NCBI GenBank assembly: GCA_019787685.1
Contig: JAHNUO010000011.1
Coordinates: 124,001-188,000, forward strand
Length of the DNA: 64,000 bases
Source: Chiua virens
Lineage: Eukaryota; Basidiomycota; Agaricomycetes; Boletales; Boletaceae
Reading direction: 5' to 3'
Part shown: piece by piece, positions 34,866 through 45,472 of the stretch
Layout of the letters: every line of letters starts with the position of its first letter
Position numbering within the stretch: the stretch's first letter is position 1
The notes under the pieces: generated by a model
The model's database searches: none
What the model saw: the letters and a program-made list of their open reading frames with translations, nothing else
What the model was told of the DNA's origin: nothing
Translations under genes and position numbers: made by a program

Positions 34866-35482
34866 TGAAACAACCAAACCTTTACAGGCTTAAGTTATTT
34901 GCTGGAAGGACAATGAAAGCGAGTCTGTGTGACTAGAGAGGCTTGGGGAAACTCCAGAAGGACAAGACTGGGTCCTTCAGTGAGTTGGGGATGTCCCTTT
35001 TATACTATTCTACTGTTTGTACAAGTGTAAGGTAAATCTACAGATATGCTATGCTATGGGACAAGGGTTTGAATGGGTATAGGGTATATGGATCTAGAAT
35101 ACATAGCCATTGAATGTAATTGCATCATAGACATGAGGAGGAATGGATATGAGGGTAGGCATGAGGTGAGCATGTGTAGAATGGAATGACATACTATGAG
35201 TCTAGAGGGTGTCTGAGGGCTTGTATGGTCTAGGCTGGTCAAGGGTTAGTGGTTCTAGACCATAGCAAGGCATGGGTCAATGTATTTCAATCATATATCA
35301 CTTTGTATTTGCTAAGTGTTCAGTTCCGGAGTTTCCGAGAGCGTGGGAATTTCGGAAACACCGGAAACTCGGAAACTCGGAAGGAATGGAATGCTTATAG
35401 CAAGCTCAAATGCAAAGGGAAAAATATGGAAAAATAGGCAAAAAATAGAGGGATTAGGATAGTATATTGTGTGATTGTAACA
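34866..35482 (-). repeat. 5' LTR of the chromovirus
   Basis: 617 bp, carrying the promoter for the minus-strand element. The TATA box (34,996-35,004) and inferred RNA start (34,969) are listed separately. Confidence 0.95.
34996..35004 (-). promoter_or_regulatory. TATA box of the 5' LTR
   Basis: TATAAAAGG on the minus strand, starting 35 nt upstream of the RNA start (34,969) predicted independently from the 11-nt self-priming complementarity. Confidence 0.75.
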
Positions 35483-35487
35483 CATAC
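35483..35487. repeat. Target-site duplication CATAC (right)
   Basis: Exact copy of 27,975-27,979. Confidence 0.95.
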
Positions 35488-35810
35488 CCTGTTACTTTCC
35501 GCTGCCGGGGTCGAGGGCCAGGGCCACTTCCGTCTTTGCGTTGCAGAACCCACCACAGGACAACTGTTTGCTGTCATCTTTGTCGCCGATTTTTGCCTCG
35601 ACCTCGGTTCACACACGGTGGTCGTCGATGCGTGGGTTGCGCCAGCGACGACGGACGTGCGAAACAAGCTAAACAGTCTCGAGGTGCTCAGCGTCCTCAC
35701 GATCAAAATCGACGTGGAAGAAGCCGAGGCGTGACATTATCTTTTACCGCTGCCCGTAGAACAGTGCCGGACGTGGATGTGCCGACCCTCGTGGGATGTG
35801 CCTGTGAAAA
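35488..35810 (+). pseudogene. MYND-type/DUF4470-like protein, 3' part
   Basis: Removing the element and one CATAC copy joins codons CTA-CAT-AC and C-CTG in frame, so the insertion is within an exon. The downstream frame reads GVEGQGHFRLCVAEPTTGQL and DLGSHTVVVDAWVAP, matching the late block of the family. An in-frame TGA at 35,732-35,734 is followed in the same frame by LLPLPVEQCRTWM, where the family has a Trp-containing LLPALVERCRTW-like block. The stop is therefore another nonsense lesion. Similarity fades after about 35,800. Confidence 0.7.
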
Positions 35811-36690
35811 TCTCACTTCAAACCATCCTGGTCAATCGCATGCGAGGTTTGTTCGACTTTCCACCAAGGAGGGCCGTTTGGAGGTGGCTGGTATGGACCG
35901 CGCACCCCTAACCCTCGTTTCCAGGCACCTTGGCGCGTTATTTTAAGGTTGCCCACTTTGGGGCTCATATACTGCGCAATCTAGCATTAGAACAGCCATG
36001 CGCCTTATGGTGTTGCGGACCGTGACCAGTATGGCGCCCAACATAGTTTGCCTCCCTCGCAACCCCTCCTGTAGTGCCCGAGATGAAAATGCTAATACGG
36101 TAAAGGACGCGGCGCAACAGGAGAAAGCGCAGGATCTGTTTGGGGACCAATAGATCTAGCCTCTCTCATGTCCGAGTCATTGATGTAATCACTGCATATC
36201 TACAGTTTCGCAATTAAATTGGGTGGGGTATCTACATAATACATCCTTGACGGATGGCTGTATCAGTACCTGAGGGTGCAGGAATCTGCGAGTGACCTGG
36301 AAGACGAATTCGTGATCGTCGGAACTGGCGGCAATCCAAAGTGGTGTCGTCAATCAAGATGCTCGAGGCAGCGGATCCAATGATAGAAGAGCTCGTGATG
36401 GTCAGTAAGAACATTAATGACCTCTCGAGATTGTCGTCAGATGGAAGGGTGAGATCGCTGGGGCTGAGCATGAGGAGTCCGACTAGTTAGTCGGGAAGAG
36501 TGACAAAAACATCTCCTAAAATCAGGTGCCAGTGATGGTCTGTGGATGGTTCATAAATAGCCGAGATGGTGCAAATATCTTTGTTGGATTTGGCAGGGAT
36601 GGATGGATGGTGCAGAGACCTCGGAGGTATATTACTATCTACCAAAAAACCCCCCCTGATGGTCGTGGGAATCTCGAAAAACTGGTGCCA
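35811..36690. other. Degenerate flank, no supported gene
   Basis: Possible remnants of the decayed gene to about 36,150. A 79-codon minus frame (36,232-36,471) has no recognised domain. Confidence 0.4.
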
Positions 36691-36692
36691 AG

Positions 36693-36790
36693 GGTGCTTA
36701 TCGCCTAGTGGACAGGAATATCACCGTGACATGTCACTGTGAAGAATTAATGCTACCATCACCGCGAAAAGCCCTACGCTGTGCATAACA
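36693..36790. repeat. Dispersed upstream module, copy 2 (left half)
   Basis: It shares CTTATCGCCTAGTGGACAGG and the following 15 bases with copy 1 at 5318, and CACCGCGAA-type sequence with copy 3 near 44,260. It continues at 38,312-38,465 on the other side of an inserted element. Confidence 0.75.
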
Positions 36791-36792
36791 TA

Positions 36793-38309
36793 CAGTGATC
36801 CCCGGTCACTTGAGCCAGCAAAATGTATATGTGTTTCAACATGCAACAACAACAAATAAATTAGATCAAATGGTTTAAATATCATTCTTTAAACATAAAC
36901 TGTGTGCACAAAAAAAATAGTGACCATCCATGCAGGGAGAATGCAGGATTTTTTTCGTTGTGTTATCGCAGCATCACCGGTCACTTGAGCCAGTCTAGTA
37001 TATCAACAGCTTATGTGATTATTTGTTGTGGGAAAGCCATCTTATCCATGATCATTGATGTTTTTTCTTGCTGATGGAGCATGCATAGCCAACAATTGGG
37101 GTGTGCTTTGAGTAGTATATGGTAACAAAATGTGTAGCACCTAAAATTTGATGAGGTTGAGCATTGTCCGATGCTGTTGTAGATACTTACTGATAAGATC
37201 TTGGGACTGATAAGACAAGATAAACAAACAAAATGGATACTCAATCGGCATGTCGCTGGCAAGTTATCCCGTCCACTAATAATGGATTAATCATTCAGAA
37301 CATGTCATTAATGGCTGAATGTGAAGTCTCTGTGACATGAGGTGCTGCTCATGTCTAACATGCACTTGTATGACACACAAATGCTCACTTTCACACACAT
37401 TTTCAGCAATTACTCATGTTCAGACAACAGTGTAGACCTCTATTAATTTCCATGGCTTCCTATATACGTTCTGTTACGGTAGTTCCGGGTAGGACCTAAC
37501 GTAGCCGCAAAAGCGCCGGGTACCAAGTGGCTGCGATAACTCAAACAACCACCACTTGGTATGTGGTGCGCTAAAGAGTCGAACAAGGAGTTCTGGTCAG
37601 CGGATGGCTACCAGAGAGACGAGTGAAGACTCAGGCGTTGCTGAGAATTGTCCGGTTGGGAATCTATACCCTAGGGACGATCAAGGTTCAAGGGTTCCCT
37701 GTTGAGGGTTCGAGTGTTGGGTCGAGGGACGACGAGAGAAGTCCCAAGTCGAGAGGTCACAGGGATGGGATCCGAGTGGAGCAGAGATACTCAGCTAGAT
37801 TGCGGAGATCAAGACTAGTGTACATGAGTATCGCTGCGAGGTATTTATACTACTGAACTGCGCACGGACCAAGTAACTAAAAGGGGAGGGCCAGAAGAGC
37901 GGAAGAGCGAAAGGGCCAAAAGGGGTGCGCAGTAATCAAAAGGAGAAGTCGTACGATGCGATGGCAGCGGACGATGACGAAGATGAAATGACAAATGCGA
38001 AGTCATCGGAAGATGACGTGAAGGAGAATGAGTAAGTGCGATGCCATCGGGTGATGACGAGAAAGAAAAGAATAAGCATCGGGTAAGGCCGATGGGGTTA
38101 CGTAAAGGGTGAACGCATACGGATGAGTGTACGAAGATACCTAAGTATCGAGTGAAGCAAAGTAGTACAAGTGAAACAAGGAAAAGAAACAAATCGTAAC
38201 ACGTTCCTGACATGCTACTGTAGTTGTGGTACTGCTCTGATATGAATGGTGCGCATGAAAGTCGATTGGCTCAAGTGACCGTGGTGGCTCAAGTGCCCGG
38301 GGATCACTG
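36793..38309. mobile_element. Tc1/mariner- or pogo-like non-autonomous element with TIRs and TA target
   Basis: The ends read CAGTGATCCCCGGTCACTTG at 36,793 and, in reverse complement from 38,309, CAGTGATCCCCGGGCACTTG, with one mismatch over about 25 bp. Both are flanked by TA. A subterminal copy of the CGGTCACTTGAGCC box occurs inside each end (about 36,979-36,993 and 38,269-38,283), a likely transposase-binding site. No transposase frame is present. Without the nested solo LTR the element is about 780 bp. The related uninterrupted module at 44.2-44.45 kb acts as an approximate empty site. Confidence 0.75.
37472..38201. mobile_element. Solo LTR, 730 bp, nested in the TIR element
   Basis: It begins TGTTACG and ends CGTAACA, and is flanked on both sides by CGTTC (37,467-37,471 and 38,202-38,206). 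It has no internal coding region. It differs from the chromovirus LTR, so it belongs to another retrotransposon family, lost by LTR-LTR recombination. A TATTTATA box lies near 37,842. Confidence 0.85.
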
Positions 38310-38311
38310 TA

Positions 38312-38465
38312 AATGAGGCATGGCAGATTGATATCGTCGAAATTCCAGACTCGGGATTCGGGAATCAGAATTGACAGCGTTTTGGGGGAGCATCCTATTA
38401 GCGCTCATTTCTGGACGTGAAGATGTTCCGTCCTATTCTTCTACGGATAAATATGGCGTGGCAGG
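38312..38465. repeat. Dispersed upstream module, copy 2 (right half)
   Basis: From about 38,380 it matches 44,350-44,450 closely: GTTTTGGGGGAGCATCC, AGCGCTCATTTCTGGA, and TATTCTTC-ACGGATAA. Confidence 0.75.
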
Positions 38466-38833
38466 TAGTTACGATTGTGGACTAGTTTGGCATTGGATAG
38501 ATTCGGAACGCCACTTACCCCTCGATTCGATCACGCCGCTTTGAAAGCTGATCTAGGTCACTGTCTGGCGACAAGTTCGTTAGTATACACCTTTGGGGCT
38601 GCTCGAGCTTCATCTGATTTCACAGCCAAATCAAGACCACTACTAATGGCATCATGGCACAAGTCCGCCGAAATCACGGTACGTACACGCTCAGAGTGCG
38701 TTGATACTAACAAGGTCCCACCAGCAAAACTCGATCCATAATCCCCATTCCCCATGTCCTTATACGGTCGACTAGCATTCTTTGCTGGGACTATTAAATC
38801 TGGGATGATATGATGGGAGTGCACAGATACAGA

Positions 38834-40343
38834 TCATTCGTCGTTTGGTCGCGGCTGCGCGTTGTGAGGGCGAGGGTGAAGACCATAAGCGATGCCACCA
38901 TCTTCGTTACTTCGAGGGTTATCTGTTTGATTTTGGTTCCCTAATCCAGGATCTCTTGAGGGCCGTTTCTCAACAGCATAATCTATGTAAGATAACAGGA
39001 ATAGTGTCAATATTCCCTGTATTCTAGAACGGGTAAGAGGCGCCGTGGCCGGGACCAAGATCAGGGAAGACACGAAGACTTCCGTCCCCATGCATTTCCA
39101 CGATGGTCGATAAGTTTGTAGTACTCACCATTTCCAATAGATAATTGGAATTTGAGACCGGTTCCTGGCGTGACTGCCGGGAAACACCAAAGCAATGGAT
39201 TGCTACCCAGAATCAAGACTATATTCTTCCAGAGTCCTAAATCCTGTGTAAACTCAGCGATCACTTCTTCCTGACTTCTAGGTACATACATAAGGAAATT
39301 TGATCTGAGAGTAGAGTGAGCTTGCGGCGATTTTTTGAGGCACAACCAACTTGCCTCTTCGATCTTTCCATTACGCTTGAGGGTAGCAATTTTGTCTTTC
39401 TCCCGTTTTTCAATCGTGGTAGTATTGCGAATCAAGTTATGGAGATGATATGTGCTGCGCACACCATCAGCATGAAGTTATTGAGGGAGGCAGAAGCGAA
39501 CCTGAAAGCACCAACGACAAGGGTGACCGGTACAATACACATATAATTGAAAACGATGAGACGGGTTTCGAAATCAGACAGATCGTCCTATAATGAATCA
39601 AACGTAAGTAGTAAGTACTTGTGGAGAGAACTTACCTGGGGTACCCTATTCGTAGCTATAACCCTCCGTGTCACCATGCAAAGGTGATAGAAGCAGGTAA
39701 CAGCCACGTAGAACAATAAGCGAAGAAAGTGAGCGTAGTTGAAATGCCCAATGCAGTTGTTCGCCCAGTGGCAGTGGTGATCTAGACACGGGCCAATGAG
39801 TGCTGCAGGACTTAGCCGAACGTACCACAATGTTGGCACAAACCCATTCGAAGCACGCATCTGGATGGCACAAATGAGAAAAGGTCCGGTTCATGGCAAT
39901 GCAGTAACGGACCGTCTACATCGCCTGCAATGATGTGATCTAGGGGGTTTATGCTTTTCACAAATCCGACAGTATCTGGGAGTTCCTGAGAGCTTCTTCA
40001 CTTCATACCCGTCTCCAGAAAGGACATCGGGCTCCTGGGTTAACATCAGACAGTTCAAAGATACCCAGAAGTATTTCTGACCCATCCATCGGGTACGCGG
40101 CCAGGATCAGTGAATATGCATAGGTAGTAGTTCCACAACAACATGATCGCAAGTATGCTACACAGCATGTCATAGCAGAGGGGAGCGAAATAGGAAGCGG
40201 GCTTACTTGAAGGGCGCGAGCAACGTGATAAGCTCGACGGACCATTCGCGACCGCACCAAGGCCATACGATGAATATCTGTGAAGTGAAGACCACTAGAA
40301 ACAGCACGAAGCCAGCGACGAACCGGACCAAGAAGGGGAGCAT
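38834..40343 (-). CDS. DHHC palmitoyltransferase (Pfa4-like), ten exons
   Basis: Model: complement(join(38834..38982, 39129..39243, 39290..39304, 39355..39454, 39502..39587, 39636..39781, 39844..39860, 39913..40034, 40097..40157, 40207..40343)), exactly 316 codons. Two amino-terminal membrane segments (LVRFVAGFVLFLVVFTSQIF; LAIMLLWNYYLCIF) precede the cysteine-rich domain: YEVKKLSGTPRYCRICEKHK, PPRSHHCRRC, VLRM-DHHC. Two more segments follow, then the NTTTIE-like motif. It should S-acylate membrane proteins at the ER or Golgi. The usual DHHCPW is DHHCHW here, but the catalytic DHHC is intact. Two exons are only 15 and 17 nt and one intron (39,305-39,354) is GC-AG, yet every join keeps frame and restores family motifs. 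The carboxy tail is short for a Pfa4-type enzyme. Confidence 0.9.
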
Positions 40344-40733
40344 GAGAAGGTCGAGATCATGGGCCCCCCAGAGCGACTATTTGTAGTTCTTTACCTTCCA
40401 TGCTGCAGTTCCCCCGTGTGGGGCCCCTCGAGTCTCGACACGTTTACTTATCCGAATCAATATTAATCTGCAGTGGGTGATGCCTGCCAAATTGGCCGTA
40501 GCCTAATAAAAGTTCGACAGAAAGCCGGAAAATGCTTACATAATTTAAATCTTCAAGCTCTCCCACTGAGTCCCAGGGCTTTCCGAACGTTCAACATGAT
40601 GCTCTAAGTCGTTGCTCAGTTAAGTTCGCCAAGTTAAAGTACGACGATCTGCTGAAGGCAGCAAAATAATTAGACAAATACACCCAGAACCAGAACGCCT
40701 TTCGACGAATCCCAGCCACGATCATCCAAGCCA
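40344..40733. other. Intergenic
   Basis: Promoter region of the DHHC gene and 3' end of the first GTPase gene. Nothing else seen. Confidence 0.6.
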
Positions 40734-41946
40734 TTAGATTCTCAGTTGTTTGATGCGTTTCTTGACCTCAGCAAGCTCCCGCTCTAGATTGCGCTGCTTC
40801 TGAGTTGCTTGTTGCCTTGACTTCGTTTCAGAATCCTTCGCTGCCGTAAGCTGAGCCTGCATCTCCCTGCGTTGTTTCGTTTGTAACTCGGTCAGTCGCG
40901 CCAACTTGGCCCTTTCGTCCTTCATCTTCTTTTCATGTCCCTGTCGTCTTTCTTGAATTGTCTTCTCAACTCTTTTGCGATCGGCCTCAACACGCGCTAC
41001 CCTCGCCTCCTGGCTTTTGCGCTCTTGTTCCCTTTGAACTCGCAAGGTGCGATCGCGAGCCTGTCCCGCCGACTTCATCTCCTTCCGAAGCCCCTCCAGT
41101 TCACGTCCATTCTTCTTTTTCATCTCTCTCGTCTCATTCTCGAGTTCCGCAGCGGCTGTCGTCTCTGATAACTTTTTGCCATCATGCAATTCCTTCTGGA
41201 TCTGCATCGTCACTGCCTGAAGGGGAATAAGTTCTGAAACGATCTTTCGCGCAGACTCGGCAGTGTTCGCGTGACGGCACATCTGCGCCCCACTGTCCAG
41301 GAGTACTTTGAAAGCCTCACGCTTCAGGTCCGCCTCTCGATAACTTCCTTCTGCCTCGCTGACACGGCTCCAGTTCGTGGTCGCAATACGGACATTTCCG
41401 AGCCTGTCGTCTCCGCAAAGCGAGCGGAACATTCTGATATTCTTTCGAGAAACACCACCCACTCGGGAGTCCGAGATGCGGTGCATGTAAATAATCCCAT
41501 TCAACTTCCGCCACTGGCTACAAATTAACAATGATGAGAAAATAGAAAACATAAAATGGTGTGCGATTGCCTGACCCAGTCTTTGGCTCCAACCAATCCA
41601 CAATTTGCTGCAGAATATTCGAATCTGTAACGCCCTCTCGAGAATCGTCAAAACCTGGGGTGTCGAGGAGCACAACAGGACGACCAGTGGTTCCATCGAC
41701 ATAGTGAGCTGCTTGGATATCGACCGTTTCAGACTGTTGATTGTGACCGATGCGAATTTTGTCGTCGTTGGTCAGAAGCTTGATGAACTGCAAAGATCCA
41801 AATAATTCATAAATGAGAACGGTACAAATGAACCTTGGGTGAAAGTACTGACTGTCGACTTCCCTGCCACACAGATAAAGGAGCTGGATTCAGTATTAAA
41901 CCTGTATTACAGCGACGATAAACATACCGACACCTGTTGCACCCAT
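40734..41946 (-). CDS. AIG1-like P-loop GTPase with coiled-coil tail (paralogue 1)
   Basis: Model: complement(join(40734..41517, 41576..41787, 41853..41863, 41928..41946)), 341 aa. Walker A MGATGVGKST is encoded across the first three exons, with only 11 nt in exon 2. G3 motif: LLDTPGFDDSREG. A late GTPase motif is ATTNWSRV. Residues about 185-341 form a long charged coiled coil (QREQERKSQEARVARVEADR). AIG1/GIMAP-like GTPases oligomerise on membranes in plants and animals; these fungal relatives are uncharacterised. It is the tail gene of a head-to-tail pair with the next gene. Confidence 0.85.
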
Positions 41947-42781
41947 GATTCTGTAAGATACATTAGCTCGTGACACCACTTTGTTCAACAGGAAATCGAC
42001 GTACGCGACTAGAACCGTCTTGCTGTTGGCGAGCAAACTATCCATCACTCAAAGAAATGTTGGGAGGAAGTGGGTTACTTTCCGAGAATTGCTACCCTGT
42101 TATTTCCCAGAGAGAGAGAATAATAACGCGAGGCTGTTCAACTCGAATGTGACGTGCTGCATCGTGCAGCCACTTGCCACAGAACTAGTAACGATGTATC
42201 ACATTGCCGTGAAGCATGTTGGCCGCCACGAACAAATGCTTTCGGCTATATATAATGAGGAACAGTAGATTGAAGGCGTTGTTTCATACATCAATTGGGG
42301 ATGGACCCTTGCTGCTCACGTACCGCGTCATAAATTTGGCAACGTTTTGGGGAACACCCCAGCTGCCCTGTTTACCTTGTGAATGTATCGAGAAGTGACG
42401 GTCCGAGGATATTTGAGCCACAAGGCGACCTGCTAAACCCAGTCCAGCCTATGCATGAGGAATAAGAAACTTAAATGTTGATACCTACAATGCGTGTACG
42501 TTTGCATTTTGCACTTGGAACGTTGACACCCAGCTTACTCCCGACCATCGTTCATATATATTTGGATGATGCTCACATGTGCAAACTTCGGATGAAATCG
42601 TACAGATTCAAGTTATTTCACAGTAACGACGCTGACTTCTAAGTCGAAATGACGTCTTATCGTACTAGGACGCGAAACTTTGAGGGCCGTCACGGTATAG
42701 CGGAGCGAGCAGTAACAGCCTTCTTGGGTACCAACCACCAATTGCCACCAGCTTCCCTTTCGACGGCGAAGATAAGCATGC
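41947..42781. other. Intergenic between tandem GTPase genes
   Basis: Promoter region of paralogue 1. It shares GGAAGTGGGTTACT-like and TTGGCAACGTTTTGGGG (about 42,337) blocks with the module upstream of paralogue 2. No further gene. Confidence 0.55.
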
Positions 42782-44008
42782 TCAACAACCCCCCCTACCC
42801 TTGGGTTTTTCGAGCTCCTTGATGTGTTTCTGGGTATTGGCGATTTCCTGCTGCAATTCGCGCTGCCTCTGCTCTGCTTGTTTCCTGTACTTATCTTCGG
42901 AGTCCTTAGCTCTGGCCATTTGAGTCTGCGTCTCCTTGCGCTCTTTGTCCAATAAGTCGGTCAGCTTTTGTAACTTATCTTTTTCTTCTTTCATTTGCCT
43001 CTCAAACTCCCGGTGCTGTTCCTCGAGCGTCTTTTCCATTCTCTTCCGATCGGCCTCGATGCGAGTCACCTTCTCTTCCAGGACTTTCCGCTCTTGCTCT
43101 AGTTCAGCCCTCAAAGCACGATCATGGGCTTGCGCTGCCGCTTCCATCTCCTTCTTCAACGACTTCATCTCCTCTACGTGCTTCTTTTGCAGCTCCCGCA
43201 TTTCTCTGTTGAGCTCCATACCGGCCGCCGTCTCCGACAGTTTCTTGCCCTCATGCAGCTCGTCCTGGATCTGCATGGTCACCGGCGGAAGAGGAATGAG
43301 CTCCGATATTATCTTTCGCGCGGATTCGACTGTGTTATCATGACGACACATTTTCGCGCTGCAATCGAGCAGGGCTTTGAAAGCACCCGCCCTCAGGTCC
43401 GCCTCTCGGTGGTTTCCTTCGTCGTCGGTGACGCGATCCCAGTTGGTGGTCACGATTCGAACGTTGCCAAGCTGATCAGCGCCGCAGAGCGAGCGGAACA
43501 TCCTGAGATTCTTTCGAGAGACGCCACCCACTCGGGGATCCGAGATGCGGTGCACATAGATGATTCCGCTTAGCTCTCGCCCCTCGCTACCGGATGGCAG
43601 TGATGAGAACGCGAAGAAAGATAAGGCTGAGCGTGTACTAACCCACTCCCGGGTTCCAACCAGCTTACAATTTTTTCCAGGATGTCCGTATCGGTAACGC
43701 CCTCCCTAGAGTCGTCGAAGCCTGGGGTGTCGATAAGCACGACGGGACGACCAGAGCTTCGATCCATGTAATAAGCCGTCTGGATGTCGGTCGTTTCAGA
43801 CTGCTGGTCGTGACCGATACGGATTTTATCGTCGCGGGTAAGGTGCTTGATGAACTGAAGACGACGGATATGAATATCCGGGCGAAGCCTCGGCGAATGT
43901 AACTCACCGTCGACTTTCCTGTCATGCAGACAAGGAAACAGTCCGAGTTCAGTACACGATACGCACTATGAGAGGGAGGACAGACGTACCAGTACCTGTC
44001 GCACCCAT
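42782..44008 (-). CDS. AIG1-like P-loop GTPase with coiled-coil tail (paralogue 2)
   Basis: Model: complement(join(42782..43586, 43643..43854, 43908..43918, 43990..44008)), 348 aa. Exon sizes 19, 11 and 212 nt are identical to paralogue 1. Walker A MGATGTGKST, G3 LIDTPGFDDSREG, then VTTNWDRV. The coiled coil (about 190-340) is rich in Glu/Lys/Gln (AELEQERKVLEEKVTRIEAD). It ends KGRGGC, with a terminal cysteine. Close relative of paralogue 1, from tandem duplication. Confidence 0.87.
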
Positions 44009-44114
44009 GACTCTGCAAGATACATTATCTCGTGACGCCACCCGATTCACTGAAAGACGTACGCAATGAGCACAGGCTTGTACAGGCCCAATAAGGTATC
44101 CATAGTTGAAGGTA

Positions 44115-44450
44115 GAATTCTGAGGAAGTGGTTCACTTTGTGGCAGGTGATGAGATGTCGTACTTTTATTCCATGAAAAGAAAGAACGAATATTCGAGAT
44201 TGACTCAAATGACGTCGTGCAAGTCACTTATCGCCCAATGAGCAGGGACGCGTCACATATCCACCGCGAACAAAAGGAAGTCCCTCCGCTACTAGCATAG
44301 CGTTGAATTGGGAAATGACGGAGGGACGCCAGATCGATGTCGTCTTCTAGACTTGGCAACGTTTTGGGGGAGCATCCTTGTAAGCGCTCATTTCTGGATA
44401 TGAAAATGTCCCATCATATTCTTCCACGGATAATTATGACGTGGGCGCAG
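44115..44450. repeat. Dispersed upstream module, copy 3 (5' of GTPase paralogue 2)
   Basis: An uninterrupted version of the module seen at 5.2 kb and, split by transposons, at 36.7/38.3 kb. It contains TTCTGAGGAAGTGGTTCAC, CTTATCGCCCAATGAGCAGG and GCAACGTTTTGGGGGAGC. Confidence 0.75.
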
Positions 44451-45472
44451 GGTAAGCCTAGTGAACATTCACAATTGCCGTTGGACGAATCTGGCATTAC
44501 GCAGATGGGTCCACGATGTAAGTGTAACTTGTGAGAGCGTAGTAAGGTGAATCGCGATCATGGAGAACATCGTCACACCTCTGCTTGTGTGTCATTCCTT
44601 GGAGGGTCCGGGATCCGGTAATCGAACCTTCTTTGCGCACTGGTGTTAGCGGCGTGTTGCGAAAAATTCATGTATCTCATCGACTCCGAGTCGGAATTCC
44701 ATGGCGTAATGAAGCTGCTTCTGTGAAGGAGAAAACCGTGACAGGAGAGCCTCGATTTCACAAGTCAAATTACTTACGAGGTTGTCGGCGGTGACGATAG
44801 TGACGTTGAGCGGGGTGACTCCGCTTATCGTCCAATGACCGCAATTGAACCACATCCGAGTCGCTTGTGGGGTATCATGGCATGTTGTAAACACGAGTTA
44901 AACAGGCTGGCCACAGAAGATTGAATTTACACGCGTCAACTTTTGATTGGTGCGGAAACTGTCCGTGGCATCATCTGGAACGCCTCGAGACTTCAGTATA
45001 CTGATATAGAATGATCTGCGCTGTTCCAACAAGGATTGTGATGGTAGTATGGGCGTAGGGGTTTGCCCTAATGAACGCCAGAAGGAATTCTCTGGTAGAA
45101 TGAGCGGTGGTTGAATGGATGTTCTCACGGTCTGAAGGAGCGACCCGCGCGGAAAAGACGATCGCGGTCTTGCAGTATGCTTTGAACGTTCCGAGGCAGA
45201 AATCACACTATTTGAACTCAGGCTGATTCGCAGTGATCATTGGGCGATAGGAAGCCAGCAGGAGCCGTGACCATATCCAGCGGTAGGATAAAGTAGGCTC
45301 GGAGGAAATACTTTGGAACTTTGACCGTTTGTCGTTTCGAATAACTCTCACGTCTTGCACGCAATGCAGCAATCATCCAGTCAAAGAAATTCCGTCGCCA
45401 ATATTGTGTAAGTACTATCTCTCTCAGTGCATCGCAGACGACTTCATTTTCTGAAACCAATTCCACAGAATC
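44451..45472. other. Intergenic with weak minus-strand frames
   Basis: Minus frames at 44,646-44,894, 44,898-45,206 and 45,218-45,466 have amino-acid compositions that look somewhat coding (for example CKTAIVFSARVAPSDRENIH in another frame near 45,150). They could not be joined into a gene and show no domain. Probably a decayed gene. Confidence 0.35.

Larger units (their letters stand above)
27980..35482 (-). mobile_element. Ty3/gypsy chromodomain retrotransposon (chromovirus), apparently complete
   Basis: 7,503 bp, transcribed on the minus strand. It has 617-bp LTRs beginning TG and ending CA, a 5-bp target duplication, a self-priming-type PBS, two upstream ORFs, gag, and pol in the order protease-RT-RNase H-integrase-chromodomain. 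The polypurine tract abuts the 3' LTR. I found one LTR difference (28,224 A versus 35,111 T), so the insertion is recent. All main domains are open and carry catalytic residues, so it may be active. Confidence 0.95.

Noticed and set aside
37011..37262. Transposase ORF in the TIR element
   Set aside because: Only an 83-codon frame without DDE-type motifs; the element is called non-autonomous.
44573..45466. Multi-exon minus-strand gene between GTPase paralogues 2 and 3
   Set aside because: Three suggestive frames exist but no phase-consistent chain or recognised domain was found.
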